This document shows, in pieces, positions 24,960 to 34,900 of a DNA stretch of 64,000 bases. Every line of letters starts with the position of its first letter. The first letter of the stretch is position 1. Position numbers and translations under genes: made by a program. A model generated the notes under the pieces. The model worked only from the letters and a program-made list of their open reading frames with translations, made no database searches and was not told where the DNA came from. The stretch is from NCBI RefSeq assembly GCF_003014535.1, contig NZ_PYGD01000001.1, positions 1,116,001-1,180,000 of the forward strand. The letters are read 5' to 3'. Origin of the DNA: Taibaiella chishuiensis (GTDB lineage Bacteria > Bacteroidota > Bacteroidia > Chitinophagales > Chitinophagaceae).

Positions 24960-26006
24960 CTATGCCGCAAGGCCTTCGGTACGCCTCGGGGCCAGGAATC
25001 TTCGCTCTACCCAATGCCAGGATCCTAAACCCAGCAACCAGGAAAGCAATAAGGAAGGTAATAAGAAATTACCGGGCGTAAGGGCCGGGAACAGCACGAT
25101 CAGCGCCTGTTGCAGCGGGAAGGCGTAGATGTAAGTGCCATAGGAAATGTCGCCGGTATACCGGCTGAAATGCAATGCCGGCACATACAGGTAGCCTGCA
25201 GTGATGATCATAAGCGGGAAAGACAACATCGAAAACAAAAACAATTCGCGTTGCCATACCAGCGATGATAAGGTAAATACTGCAGCCGACAACACGAAGA
25301 GTGTCTTGCGGTAATTGAGCAGGTGACCGGTAAACAGTGATAAGGTCATGCCGGCGCTGAAATAGGCGCCCAGCGAGGTAAAGAAGTAAAGGTGGTTACC
25401 CAGCGAAGCCGGCACCGGTAGATAGCCGTATTTGATCAGCAGGTGCGCAACCGTCAGCAGGCTAAACAACAAAGGGAACAATAATTTTTTGAGCCGGGGC
25501 GGTGTCCGGAAAAAACAACAGAGTAGCAGGTAAAACAGCACTTCGTAACGCAAGGTCCACAACGAACCGTTGACGGCTGTTTCTACATTATGACTGAACA
25601 AACCCGGCAGATCCTTGTACAGCGGTAGCAGGAAGATATTGCCCAACAGGTATTTCCAGGTGCCGGGGTTTAAGAAATAGGCAGCAGGCGATAAGGTGCT
25701 GAGTAAGGGGCCGAGTACCAATACGCTAAGCAGCAATACCACTACCAGTCCCGGGAAAACACGTACCAGCCGTTTGCGCAGGAAAGAGCGCAGGGTTTGG
25801 GAACGTTCGAGGCTTTGATGGATGAGGAAACCGCTGATCACGAAAAAGCCGCATACCGCGATCTCCGAAAATGCCCGGCCCGTAACCCGGTTGAACGGAT
25901 CGTTGTCCAGCTGTCCCAACAGGGCATAGGCATGGGTAACGATAACAAGCGAGGCAAAAAGAAAACGGAGAAAATCGAAATTGTTGGAACGGGCTGCGTT
26001 ATTCAA
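24960..26006 (-). CDS. Acyltransferase 3 family membrane protein (OafA/YrhL-like)
   Basis: A 348-residue multi-pass protein with about ten hydrophobic spans. NNFDFLRFLFASLVIVTHAY near the start carries the R/H pair of the family, and FFVISGFLIHQSLERS is the second conserved block. These enzymes acetylate or acylate surface sugars from the inner membrane. There is no C-terminal SGNH domain. The next gene, MsbA-like, begins 92 bases downstream. Confidence 0.88.
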   Translation of the reverse strand: MNNAARSNNFDFLRFLFASLVIVTHAYALLGQLDNDPFNRVTGRAFSEIAVCGFFVISGFLIHQSLERSQTLRSFLRKRLVRVFPGLVVVLLLSVLVLGPLLSTLSPAAYFLNPGTWKYLLGNIFLLPLYKDLPGLFSHNVETAVNGSLWTLRYEVLFYLLLCCFFRTPPRLKKLLFPLLFSLLTVAHLLIKYGYLPVPASLGNHLYFFTSLGAYFSAGMTLSLFTGHLLNYRKTLFVLSAAVFTLSSLVWQRELFLFSMLSFPLMIITAGYLYVPALHFSRYTGDISYGTYIYAFPLQQALIVLFPALTPGNFLLPSLLLSWLLGLGSWHWVERRFLAPRRTEGLAA

Positions 26007-26072
26007 AGCGGATGGGTTGACGGGTCAAACGAAGCGCTAAAATAACGATAAATGATGGAATAAGCTGCGCGA

Positions 26073-26861
26073 TCAGGACACGATGCGCTTAACCAGCCGC
26101 AGGTTATGGGTGCGCTGTCGCAGGCGTTTGCTGATAATGCCGCCGTTGTCGATCGGGTCGATCACTACGCAGCCGCTGCTTTCGGTAGCGTGGATAATGG
26201 TATGGTCGTCGAGCAGGATGCCGACGTGGGTAATACGCCCTTCTTCGTTGTCGAAAAAGGCCAGGTCGCCACAGCGGGCCTGTTGCAGGAAACCTACGGT
26301 TTCGCCGTTTTCCGCCTGCTGGTAGGCATCACGGGGCAGGCGTATATGCATCATCTTATACACCATTTGCGTAAAGCCGGAACAGTCGATACCCATCAGC
26401 GACCGGCCGCCCCAGTTATAAGGACTGCCGATAAACAGTTTGCTGTACCCGGTTACCAGCTCCGGGCTGAAAACCGCTTCTTTCAGCGCTATCTTTTTGC
26501 CTTTGAACAGGAATTCGCGGTTATGCCAGCGCATCAGTTTGGCCCGCATCTGGAAGAGGCTGCTGCCGGGGCTCAGCATAAACTGGCCTTCGGGCACCCT
26601 GATCACGTCAGCCGGGCTGAGCGACAGGTTATGCAGGGGTTTGCGGAATTCTTTATAGGGGATAATAGTTACCTGGCCTTCTTTGGCCCAGCCTTCGTAA
26701 TCGTCCCATTCGCAGCGTACCTTTAGCCAGCCGCCTTTTTCCTGGGCCATTACCTCGAGCCGTTCGCCAAACAACACCTGCGAAACCTGTTCGGCCCTGT
26801 GCGAGGCTTCGGCCCGCAATGGCATTACAGATACAGAACAAACGGCGTAGGCTAGGTTCAT
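26073..26861 (-). CDS. C40 (NlpC/P60) peptidase with N-terminal SH3-like domains
   Basis: The ATG at 26861 is preferred: the one at 26912 lies within the hemD terminator, and the shorter form starts MNLAYAVCSVSVMPLRAEAS like family members. Residues 1-75 form a bacterial SH3-like domain (VSQVLFGERLEVM, WLKVRCEWDDYEGWAKEG). The catalytic part has DCSGFTQ (Cys), THVGILLDD (His) and a later third polar residue. Such enzymes cut the gamma-D-Glu to diamino acid bond of muropeptides. No signal peptide is seen, which points to cytoplasmic recycling rather than wall remodelling. Confidence 0.88.
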   Translation of the reverse strand: MNLAYAVCSVSVMPLRAEASHRAEQVSQVLFGERLEVMAQEKGGWLKVRCEWDDYEGWAKEGQVTIIPYKEFRKPLHNLSLSPADVIRVPEGQFMLSPGSSLFQMRAKLMRWHNREFLFKGKKIALKEAVFSPELVTGYSKLFIGSPYNWGGRSLMGIDCSGFTQMVYKMMHIRLPRDAYQQAENGETVGFLQQARCGDLAFFDNEEGRITHVGILLDDHTIIHATESSGCVVIDPIDNGGIISKRLRQRTHNLRLVKRIVS

Positions 26862-26892
26862 GAGATTCCGGTAAAGATACTTTCTGACTTTA

Positions 26893-26933
26893 AAAAAAGG
26901 GCTGCAATACAAGATATTACGGCCCTTTCCTGG
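26893..26933 (-). terminator. Terminator of the hemD-like gene
   Basis: On the minus strand AAAGGGC pairs with GCCCTTT around a partly paired loop and runs into a T tract, 17 bases after the hemD stop. Confidence 0.7.
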
Positions 26934-26949
26934 TTATTAAAGATAACGG

Positions 26950-27750
26950 TTATTCTGCTTTTTTGTTGGTTTCGCCCAGCAATTGTTCCAGGGCGGCAAC
27001 CATCGACGGCGTATTGGGCGCCGGCGCTTTGATGGTCAGTTTCAGCCCTGCATCTTCCACTGCTTTGGAGGTAGTATGGCCAAAGGCGCCGATCAGGGTA
27101 CCGTTCTGCTTGTACTTCGGATCGTTGTGGAACAGCGTATCTACGCTGAAAGGACTGAAAAATACGATTACATCATGGCCTTTCTTCATTACGTTCTGTA
27201 CCTCGTTGCTTACGGTACGGTACAGCACTGCTTCTGAAAAAGTAAACCCTTTATTGATCAGCAGGGGAGAAAGGTCGTTTTTGGTATTTTCAGAGACGGG
27301 CAGCATAAACCGCTCCCGGTCTTTGTATTTCTGGAGTACATCCATCAGGCCTTCGGTAGTACCGTCGGCAGAGAAGAATACTTTTCTTTTACGGTATAAT
27401 ATGAATTTCTGCAGGTATAAAGCCACGGCTTCCGTTACACAGAAATACTTCATATCCTGGGATACCTTAAACTTAAGCTCTTCACAGATGCGGAAAAAGT
27501 GGTCTACAGCATTACGGCTGACCAGGATTACCGCGGAAAAGTCGGAAATGTCGAGCTTTTGCTTCCTGAACTCTTTGGCATTCAATCCCTCTACCCGGAT
27601 AAATGGAAAAAACTCCAACTCTACATTGTATTTTTTCGCTAAATCAAAATAAGGAGATTTGTCACTTTCCGGCTTGGGTTGTGTGATCAGAATGTGCTCA
27701 ATTCTTTTCTTCTCAATTATTTTCGACTGAGATTTCGTTGCTTTAGCCAT
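26950..27750 (-). CDS. hemD: Uroporphyrinogen-III synthase family protein
   Basis: A 266-residue HemD-type protein with the two-domain layout: ILITQPKPESDKSPYFDLAK at the start, SAVILVSRNAVDHFF in the first domain, DVIVFFSPFSVDTLF in the second, and a closing GLKLTIKAPAPNTPSMVAAL. The enzyme closes hydroxymethylbilane to uroporphyrinogen III in heme synthesis. In Bacteroidota this gene is regularly paired with a DUF4271 membrane protein, as here. A Lys-rich N-terminal extension of about 15 residues is present. Confidence 0.87.
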   Translation of the reverse strand: MAKATKSQSKIIEKKRIEHILITQPKPESDKSPYFDLAKKYNVELEFFPFIRVEGLNAKEFRKQKLDISDFSAVILVSRNAVDHFFRICEELKFKVSQDMKYFCVTEAVALYLQKFILYRKRKVFFSADGTTEGLMDVLQKYKDRERFMLPVSENTKNDLSPLLINKGFTFSEAVLYRTVSNEVQNVMKKGHDVIVFFSPFSVDTLFHNDPKYKQNGTLIGAFGHTTSKAVEDAGLKLTIKAPAPNTPSMVAALEQLLGETNKKAE

Positions 27751-27814
27751 TGTGTTTTGAAAGGGAATTTTTCAAACAATATATTTTCCACTCACTCATA
27801 CGCCAGGCACAATG

Positions 27815-28681
27815 TTAAGTATTAAGCCATCCACTGAATAACTTTACCAGCACCGCTAGAGGCAATAATTCGGAGGCGCAAAGGTACATAAAAAAATGGA
27901 ATTTGCTAAACTTTAAGAAATATCCGAATGCAACACCGGAGCGCAAATACCGGTTCAGCAACAGGATCAGCACTACGATACCCGATAACAGCAGTGCTAC
28001 CTGCACCCAGGCGCCTTGTCCGAACGCTAATATTATAGTAAACGGAATAAGGGCGATGCCCATTATCTTATTGATCAAAAAAACATTAAAGGTATAGTTG
28101 TCAGTTATTTCCGGGATTTTGAATACCCAGCCGGTAAACTTCAGGAACAGGAAACGCACCGAGTACACAATAATAAACAACAGGATACAGCCCAGGATGA
28201 CGATGGCCGGCGGATAACTGCCCAGCGGCCCCTGGCGATGCATGTAATTCAGTAAAAAAAACAGGTACAGACCCAGCGAAATGCAAAAAAACAGGTCCAT
28301 GGCCAGGGTGGCGATACTGTTTTGCCGCAACTGGTCCTTCAGTTGCCGGGTACTGAGCGTAGGATTACGGAAGGCCCGGAACAGGTTCCGGAAATAAGAA
28401 GGATTGGTGATCCTGAAAATACCCAGCAGGGCAATCAGTATGAGTACAACGGCGAAGTCGGCCGTGCGGTCGTGAAAGGTATGCGGCCTGGCTAGGGTGG
28501 CGATATAGGTGCTCTGCCCGCTCATCAGGGGATGTTTGGCCAGGTCGAGCGCTACTTTTTCCTGTGCCCGCTGCCTGATCAGCGCTTCGGGTATATTATA
28601 ACCGTACAATACCCGCGCCGTTGCTGTTCCGGTACCCAAACCAAGAAACAATAAAAAGATAATTGCAATAAAATGTCGCAT
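27815..28681 (-). CDS. DUF4271 membrane protein
   Basis: The ATG at 28681 gives a signal-like or first membrane helix (MRHFIAIIFLLFLGLGTGTA) and 288 residues; the one at 28732 adds a polar stretch. Six or seven further hydrophobic spans follow (FAVVLILIALLGIF, MDLFFCISLGLYLFFLLNYM, IVILGCILLFIIVYSVRFLF and others). The family is confined to Bacteroidota and has no proven function. Its standing position before hemD suggests an envelope link to heme or T9SS biology, but that is only association. Confidence 0.82.
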   Translation of the reverse strand: MRHFIAIIFLLFLGLGTGTATARVLYGYNIPEALIRQRAQEKVALDLAKHPLMSGQSTYIATLARPHTFHDRTADFAVVLILIALLGIFRITNPSYFRNLFRAFRNPTLSTRQLKDQLRQNSIATLAMDLFFCISLGLYLFFLLNYMHRQGPLGSYPPAIVILGCILLFIIVYSVRFLFLKFTGWVFKIPEITDNYTFNVFLINKIMGIALIPFTIILAFGQGAWVQVALLLSGIVVLILLLNRYLRSGVAFGYFLKFSKFHFFMYLCASELLPLAVLVKLFSGWLNT

Positions 28682-28844
28682 CCCGGGCTCGTTGTCGTTA
28701 TTTCTTTGCAAATGTAAAGAGTAAATATCCAATTTTACGGGCTCTTTAATAACAGACTGTGAATATTTGGCAGGATTGCAGATATTTGCACTCCGTTACC
28801 GACGGAAAATTTTTTATTGATCATTTTTTATACCTGAACCTATA

Positions 28845-31664
28845 ATGACTGCTGCCCAGATCCGACAGGCCTTTCTCGATTTCTTTCAATCCAAAGGACA
28901 TACTATTGTGCCTTCAGCGCCCATCGTGGTAAAGAACGACCCTACCTTATTGTTTACCAATGCGGGCATGAACCAGTTTAAAGATTACTTCCTGGGCAAC
29001 CGCACACCGGAGCATACCCGCGTGGCCGATACCCAGAAGTGCCTGCGGGTAAGCGGTAAGCACAACGACCTCGAAGAAGTGGGCGTGGATACCTACCACC
29101 ATACCATGTTCGAGATGCTGGGTAACTGGAGCTTTGGCGACTACTTTAAAAAAGAAGCTATAGCCTGGAGCTGGGAGCTGCTGACCGAAGTGCTGAAGAT
29201 CGATAAAGATAAACTCTACGTTACCGTATTTGAAGGCGATGCAAAAGAGCAACTGCCCTTCGACCAGGAAGCCTACGACGAATGGAAGAAATGGGTTGCC
29301 GAAGACCGCATCCTGAAAGGTAATAAGAAAGATAACTTCTGGGAAATGGGCGATACCGGTCCCTGTGGTCCCTGCAGCGAGATACACGTAGACTGCCGCA
29401 GCGCCGAAGAGCGTGCACAGGTAGACGGTGCTACCCTGGTAAATGCCGATCATCCGCAGGTGATCGAGATCTGGAACAATGTATTCATGCAGTTTAACCG
29501 GGTTTGGGACAATAAACCCGCTTTCGATACCTGGGATAAAGCCAACAATACTACCGAAGAATATAAAAAAGAAAGACCCGCTAAGCTGGTGGAGTTTACG
29601 AAGCTGGAAAACCTGCCGGCTACCCATGTAGATACCGGTATGGGTTTTGAACGGCTGGTAAGGGTGATTCAAGGCAAACAAAGCAATTATGATACCGATA
29701 TCTTTACCGGTACCATAGCGCTTACCGAGCAGATCACGGGTAAAACATATGATTTCAGCGATAGCAAAATGGCTGTGGCTTTCCGGGTACTGGCCGATCA
29801 TATCCGGGCCATATCCTTCACCATTGCTGATGGCCAGCTGCCTTCCAATACCGGCGCCGGTTATGTGATCCGCCGTATCCTGCGCCGCGCAGTACGGTAT
29901 TATTATTCTTACCTCGATTACAAACAGCCGCTCATGCACCAGCTGCTGCCGCACATCGCAGGCCAGTTTGCAACGGTGTTCCCGGAGCTGCAGGCCCAGC
30001 AAGACTTTGTGACCAAGGTGATCCGCGAAGAGGAAGAGTCCTTCCTGCGTACCCTGGAGAAAGGCATTAAACGGTTTGACGAATATTATGCCGCTAAACT
30101 GGCGGAGTATGGTGTGGAAGCCAATGCATCGGGTGGCATACTGGGCACCACTACCCAGGAGGTGATCGCGCAGATCGACCGCCAGGCGCAGCAGCCCATC
30201 GTGATCGACGGCAAATTTGCCTTCGAACTGAACGATACCTATGGTTTCCCCCTGGATCTTACGGCCCTGATGGCGCAGGAGGTAAATGCCGTAGTAGACG
30301 AAACCGGTTTTAATGCCGAAATGAAACTGCAGAAAGACCGCAGCCGTCTTGCTACCGTAATCGATACCGAAGACTGGGTACCAGTAAACGATATAGAAAA
30401 AATCACCTTCGTAGGCTACCAGGATCTGCTGGTGGATACGCGTGTGGCCCGCTACCGTAAAGTAAAGGCCAAAGGCAAAGAGCAATACCAACTGGTGCTG
30501 GAAACAACACCGTTCTATGCCGAAAGCGGTGGCCAGGTGGGCGATACCGGGGTACTGGTATTCGATGGCGAAGAGATTGCCGTAACCGATACCAGGAAAG
30601 AAAACGACCTGATCATTCACTTTACCGATAAACTGCCGGAAGCGATTGCCGGAACCGTTACCGCCAAGGTAGACTGGGAAACCCGCATGCTGACCAGTTA
30701 TAACCATACGGCTACCCACCTGATGCATGCTGCATTGCGCCAGGTGCTGGGCAACCATGTAGCCCAGAAAGGCTCGCTGGTTAATAACGAGGTATTACGT
30801 TTCGACTTCTCACATTTTGCAAAAATGACCGACGAGGAGATCCGCCGGGTGGAGGAGATCGTGAATGAAAAGATCCGGCAGAATATACCGGTCGTGATTA
30901 AAGAAATGCCGAAGGAAGAAGCCATTGCCATGGGTGCTATGGCCTTGTTCGGGGAGAAATATGGTAATACCGTACGTACGGTAGTTATCGATCCGGCTTA
31001 CTCGATCGAGCTTTGCGGCGGTACCCATGTGGGCCATACCGGTATGATCGGCGTATTTACCATTACCTCCGAAGGTGCCGTAGCTGCGGGAGTAAGGCGC
31101 ATCGAGGCTTTAACCGGTCCCGAGGCTATCCGTCACTTCAGCGATAAAGTGCGGCAGAGCAAACAGATCATGGAATTGCTGAAGGCAAAAGATCCGCTGA
31201 AAGCGATCGAGAAACTGATCGAAGAAAAAGCGGCGCTGGAAAAACGCATCGAAAGCATGGAAGCCCGCCAACTGGTAGGCATTCGCAACGAACTGATGCA
31301 AAAGGATGAACTGCTGAATGTGAAAACGACGGCAGGCCAGGAGTTCGCGATCAACTTTATCGGTGATATCGTGGAAGTCAGTAATCCTGACGCGCTGAAG
31401 AAACTGTGCTTCGACTTTAAAAACCACCTGCGCGACCATGTGGTGGTATTGGGCGCCAATATAGGCGGCAAGCCGCATGTAGCCGTAGGCATCAGCGATA
31501 CGGTAGTAGCTGCGATGCAGCTCGATGCCGGCAAGATTATTAAAGAAACCGTAGCGCCACTGATCAAAGGCGGCGGCGGCGGACAAAAAACGCTGGCCAC
31601 TGCCGGCGGACAAGATGCCGGTAAGCTGCAGGAAGTAATCGAAAAAGTAAAAGGATTAGTATAA
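28845..31664 (+). CDS. alaS: Alanyl-tRNA synthetase
   Basis: A 939-residue class II synthetase. The catalytic core starts with AAQIRQAFLDFFQSKGHTIV and TNAGMNQFKDYFLG. The editing domain has HTATHLMHAALR, and later CGGTHV with the zinc-type Cys/His residues. The C-terminal C-Ala domain ends in a Gly-rich LIKGGGGGQKTLATAGGQDA. It is longer than the roughly 875 residues usual for the family, with extra segments in the core near KGNKKDNFWEMG and near NASGGILGTTTQEVIAQID. It charges tRNA-Ala and clears mischarged Ser and Gly. Confidence 0.97.
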   Translation: MTAAQIRQAFLDFFQSKGHTIVPSAPIVVKNDPTLLFTNAGMNQFKDYFLGNRTPEHTRVADTQKCLRVSGKHNDLEEVGVDTYHHTMFEMLGNWSFGDYFKKEAIAWSWELLTEVLKIDKDKLYVTVFEGDAKEQLPFDQEAYDEWKKWVAEDRILKGNKKDNFWEMGDTGPCGPCSEIHVDCRSAEERAQVDGATLVNADHPQVIEIWNNVFMQFNRVWDNKPAFDTWDKANNTTEEYKKERPAKLVEFTKLENLPATHVDTGMGFERLVRVIQGKQSNYDTDIFTGTIALTEQITGKTYDFSDSKMAVAFRVLADHIRAISFTIADGQLPSNTGAGYVIRRILRRAVRYYYSYLDYKQPLMHQLLPHIAGQFATVFPELQAQQDFVTKVIREEEESFLRTLEKGIKRFDEYYAAKLAEYGVEANASGGILGTTTQEVIAQIDRQAQQPIVIDGKFAFELNDTYGFPLDLTALMAQEVNAVVDETGFNAEMKLQKDRSRLATVIDTEDWVPVNDIEKITFVGYQDLLVDTRVARYRKVKAKGKEQYQLVLETTPFYAESGGQVGDTGVLVFDGEEIAVTDTRKENDLIIHFTDKLPEAIAGTVTAKVDWETRMLTSYNHTATHLMHAALRQVLGNHVAQKGSLVNNEVLRFDFSHFAKMTDEEIRRVEEIVNEKIRQNIPVVIKEMPKEEAIAMGAMALFGEKYGNTVRTVVIDPAYSIELCGGTHVGHTGMIGVFTITSEGAVAAGVRRIEALTGPEAIRHFSDKVRQSKQIMELLKAKDPLKAIEKLIEEKAALEKRIESMEARQLVGIRNELMQKDELLNVKTTAGQEFAINFIGDIVEVSNPDALKKLCFDFKNHLRDHVVVLGANIGGKPHVAVGISDTVVAAMQLDAGKIIKETVAPLIKGGGGGQKTLATAGGQDAGKLQEVIEKVKGLV

Positions 31665-31684
31665 CCCTGTAAACAGGTATAAAC

Positions 31685-31719
31685 AAAAGCCCCGGTACAC
31701 GCAGTACCGGGGCTTTTAT
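31685..31719. terminator. Bidirectional terminator between alaS and the outer-membrane protein gene
   Basis: AAAAGCCCCGGTAC pairs with GTACCGGGGCTTTT around a 5-base loop. A and T runs on both sides serve both converging genes. Confidence 0.9.
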
Positions 31720-31738
31720 ATGCCTGCTGGGATTTGTG

Positions 31739-32401
31739 CTAGAAACGCCAGCCGATCACCCCGCCGATGGATGGCCATATTGCGAAGTCATTTAAGTTAA
31801 GGTTATACTGTTTGCCCGAAATGCTGGTGGTATACCGCACGCGGTTGTCGCGCAGCCACAGGAACTCGGCAAGCAGCACGGCGCCGAAATACAGGCTTGG
31901 TCCTTCTTTCAGGTAGCTTACCCATTTGGTATGGAGCTCCACTTCGCCAAACCAGGCTTTGTCGGTCAGTTGGGTATAGAACAGGTTGCTGGCCTCGCCA
32001 TCCCTGCGCAGCCGGTCTTCGTCGGGGCTGAACATGCACAGGCCTATACCGCCTCCTAATATCCAATAGGTAGGCCGCCGCTCTTCGTTGGCGTAGAGTG
32101 TGCCGTTAAGCCCCGCTTTAACCGCGATATTGCGTACCGTAAGCGACAGGTTATCGATATCCTTGCTGTGCAGCGGTAACGCCATACCCGTTATAGATGC
32201 CGCGACATAAGGATGCCAGGGAGCACGCTCCCGCTGGTAACTTATTTGCAGCCGCCCGGTTACGGCCCCGTAACTGCTGTTGTTCCTGCCCGATAGCATA
32301 AAAGGATTGCCATACATAGGCTGGAACTCGACCTGTAACTGGGCGTGCCCTGCAGGCAGGGCGCAATAAAATAAGAACAATAGAAAAACCAGTTGGCGCA
32401 T
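31739..32401 (-). CDS. Probable outer-membrane beta-barrel protein of unknown function
   Basis: The ATG at 32401 gives a signal peptide (MRQLVFLLFLFYCALPAGHA, cleavage before QLQVEF) and 220 residues. The mature chain alternates polar and aromatic residues in about eight segments (YGAVTGRLQISYQ, YVAASITGMAL, TYWILGGGIGLC, LYFGAVLLAEFLWLRD) and ends in GVIGWRF, with the C-terminal aromatic expected of a barrel. No named family is recognised. It follows the oxidoreductase gene by 81 bases on the same strand. Confidence 0.72.
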   Translation of the reverse strand: MRQLVFLLFLFYCALPAGHAQLQVEFQPMYGNPFMLSGRNNSSYGAVTGRLQISYQRERAPWHPYVAASITGMALPLHSKDIDNLSLTVRNIAVKAGLNGTLYANEERRPTYWILGGGIGLCMFSPDEDRLRRDGEASNLFYTQLTDKAWFGEVELHTKWVSYLKEGPSLYFGAVLLAEFLWLRDNRVRYTTSISGKQYNLNLNDFAIWPSIGGVIGWRF

Positions 32402-32482
32402 GGATAAAACAGGGAGTAGGATTGCAATGATGGAAGATAGGCAATAATACCGGAACACCGGTTAAGAACCATGCTGCTGCTG

Positions 32483-33610
32483 TTAAGATACCAGTCCGGC
32501 AAGCTCCTGCGCCACCGATGCGCCGAGCGCCACGCCCATGCCACCCATCCGGAATGCGCCGTGCACGCGGTCGCCGAACGATTGTACAATAGGCTGCTTG
32601 TCCTTGCCGAAGGCCATAATGCCCGACCAGCGCTGGTCTACGGCTACGGTGCTGCCCGGCAGCAGCAGATTGCGGAGCTTATCTTCCAGGTCTTGCTGTA
32701 TCCGGTCCTGCAGGGCAATATCGGTAGTGGTTTCGCCGGCAAAGTCGAGGTTGCGGCCGCCGCCGAACAATACCCGGTTATCGATTTCGCGGAAATAATA
32801 ATAGCCTTTGTCGAAGTGGAACACGCCCCGGAAGGGCACTTCCAGCGGTTCGGTAATCAATACCTGGCCGCGTCCCGGCTGCACATCCACACCCGGCAAC
32901 AATTGCGGGGTAAAGGCATTGGTACAGATCAGCAATTGGGCGCATCGAAGGTCGATACCTTCCGGGCGCAGGGTATCGGCCACTTTTACCCGTACCTCTT
33001 TTGTAGCAGCTTCGAAGTGTTGTACGGTAGCACCCGTTTTTATTTCGATACCCGAGCGGAGCGCATGGTCGATCAGGGCGCGCATCATATTGCCGGTATG
33101 CAATTCGCCTTCGCAGGTAGCTTCTACCAGCGCGGCCACCTTCCCCGGCGGGAAGCCGAAGGTTACAATACGTTCGTTGGCCACCCGGAATGCCGGTTTC
33201 CCGGTCGTTGCGGCCAGCAGGTCGTTCAGTTCGGCGAGGTGGTCCAGTACGGCGATCTCTTCCGGCGCGATCAGTTCATGACTGCCGCGTTCGCGATACC
33301 CGATAGGCCCGTCGCCAAGCCGCTTCCGTAACAGGCCCAGGCCCGCAGCCCTGCGTTGGAACAAGGCCAGGGTCTGCTCCCGGCTCATATGTTCGAGGTC
33401 GTCGAGCAGTTCGGTAGGCGAACCCATACAGGCAAAGCCTGCATTGCGGGTGCTGGCGCCATAGGGAAACAGGCTGCGTTCCAGTACCAGCACACGTTGC
33501 GCAGGGAAGCGCTGTTTTAATTCTATAGCCGTGTTCAGGCCTACAATGCCCGAACCAACGATAATATGGTCGTAATGTAAAAAGGATTGCTGTTCCCAAT
33601 AACTGAGCAT
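32483..33610 (-). CDS. FAD-dependent oxidoreductase (D-amino-acid oxidase family)
   Basis: A 375-residue DAO-superfamily protein. HIIVGSGIVGLNTAIEL near 15-31 is the FAD-binding Rossmann loop, RNAGFACMG is the flavin-side loop, and GAFRMGGMGVALG near the end closes the FAD site. GYYYFREIDNRVLFGGGRN resembles the substrate-lid region of glycine oxidase and DadA-type enzymes. The natural substrate cannot be read from the sequence. The start lies 29 bases after the MFS gene stop, so the two are probably co-transcribed. Confidence 0.86.
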   Translation of the reverse strand: MLSYWEQQSFLHYDHIIVGSGIVGLNTAIELKQRFPAQRVLVLERSLFPYGASTRNAGFACMGSPTELLDDLEHMSREQTLALFQRRAAGLGLLRKRLGDGPIGYRERGSHELIAPEEIAVLDHLAELNDLLAATTGKPAFRVANERIVTFGFPPGKVAALVEATCEGELHTGNMMRALIDHALRSGIEIKTGATVQHFEAATKEVRVKVADTLRPEGIDLRCAQLLICTNAFTPQLLPGVDVQPGRGQVLITEPLEVPFRGVFHFDKGYYYFREIDNRVLFGGGRNLDFAGETTTDIALQDRIQQDLEDKLRNLLLPGSTVAVDQRWSGIMAFGKDKQPIVQSFGDRVHGAFRMGGMGVALGASVAQELAGLVS

Positions 33611-33639
33611 AACCGGTCTTTTATTCGTGTACGATGCTT

Positions 33640-34866
33640 TTATTCTTCGAGGTAATTCAGGTCTTTGTCAAAGGTCTCCTTAAGCTGGCTCAGCGCCACT
33701 ATGGCGATAAGGGTAACGGTAAAAATAAGGATATAGGCCGCCGTGATAATATTGAAGCGGTGTACGAAAAATTCAAAAATAAAGGTGATCGGGATGAGCG
33801 AGCCGCGTACGAAATTGGGTACCGTTGTCGTTACCGTGGCCCGTATATTGGTACCGAACTGCTCGGATGCGATGGTGACGAAGGTGGCCCAGTAACCCAC
33901 GCCAACGCCCATGATAAAGGCCAGCCAGCCAAACTGTTCGGGTGTGATACCATGGAAATTGAGGTATACCATTACCGTACACAGGGAAACCAGCAGGAAT
34001 ACCAGCACGGCCAGCCTGCGCGATTTGGTAAACTGCGCCAGCAGGCCCGCCAGGATATCGCCTACAGAGATGCCGATATAAGAATACATAATGCCCTGGC
34101 CGGCATCGAGCGTGCCTTTGGCGCCGAGCGCCTTGCCAAATTCGGGGGAGAGGGAAATGAGGATGCCTACTACAAACCATAAAGGCATACCGATAAGGAT
34201 ACAATTGATATACCGGATAAGACGTTTACGGTTGCCCAGCAATAGTTTAAAGTCGCCGCGGGATACATGGCTCTGTGCCACGTTCTTGTACAGTCCCGAT
34301 TCGAAAGTGCCGATACGCAGCAGTAACAGGGCAAAACCCAGGCAACCGCCCACGATATAGGCCGTGCGCCAGTCGAAATAATGCGATACCTGCCTGGCGG
34401 CCACTGCTCCAAACAGGCCGATCACGGCCACGATCATCGTACCATACCCGCGCTTGTCCTTACTCATGGTTTCGCTTACGAGCGTAATACCCGCGCCCAG
34501 TTCGCCTGCCAGGCCTATACCGGCAATCAGCCGGATCCAGGCATAACTGTTCACATCGGCTACAAAGCCGTTCAATACATTGGCTACGGAATACAGCAGG
34601 ATAGAGCCGAACAGCACTTTGATACGGCCGTATTTGTCGCCGAGTATACCCCAGAGTATACCGCCCAGCAGCAGGCCGCCCATTTGCATATTCATGATGT
34701 ACTCGCCCACATGGCGCATCTGGTCTTCGTGCACACCAATTTCCTTAAGGCTCTTAACCCGCACAATAGCGAAGATCAGCAGGTCGTAGATATCGACAAA
34801 GTAGCCGAGTGCGGCCACGAGCACCAGCAGGAATACATTTTTTCTTTGGAAGGCTTCGGTTGGCAT
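33640..34866 (-). CDS. MFS transporter, metabolite:H+ symporter type
   Basis: The ATG at 34866 is preferred, since the one at 34923 lies inside the transketolase terminator. About 408 residues form twelve hydrophobic spans. GGILWGILGDKYGRIKV is the MFS loop 2-3 motif, and RLIAGIGLAGELGAGITLVS fits the sugar/metabolite symporter group (ShiA/ProP-like). The central loop is short. The co-directional FAD oxidoreductase next to it suggests uptake of an amino acid or amine that is then oxidised, which is inference only. Confidence 0.84.
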   Translation of the reverse strand: MPTEAFQRKNVFLLVLVAALGYFVDIYDLLIFAIVRVKSLKEIGVHEDQMRHVGEYIMNMQMGGLLLGGILWGILGDKYGRIKVLFGSILLYSVANVLNGFVADVNSYAWIRLIAGIGLAGELGAGITLVSETMSKDKRGYGTMIVAVIGLFGAVAARQVSHYFDWRTAYIVGGCLGFALLLLRIGTFESGLYKNVAQSHVSRGDFKLLLGNRKRLIRYINCILIGMPLWFVVGILISLSPEFGKALGAKGTLDAGQGIMYSYIGISVGDILAGLLAQFTKSRRLAVLVFLLVSLCTVMVYLNFHGITPEQFGWLAFIMGVGVGYWATFVTIASEQFGTNIRATVTTTVPNFVRGSLIPITFIFEFFVHRFNIITAAYILIFTVTLIAIVALSQLKETFDKDLNYLEE

Positions 34867-34900
34867 AAAACAAGTAAAACTTTTCGGGACACATAATACA

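Noticed and set aside
28947-30758. 603-codon minus-strand frame
   Set aside because: Antisense shadow of alaS.
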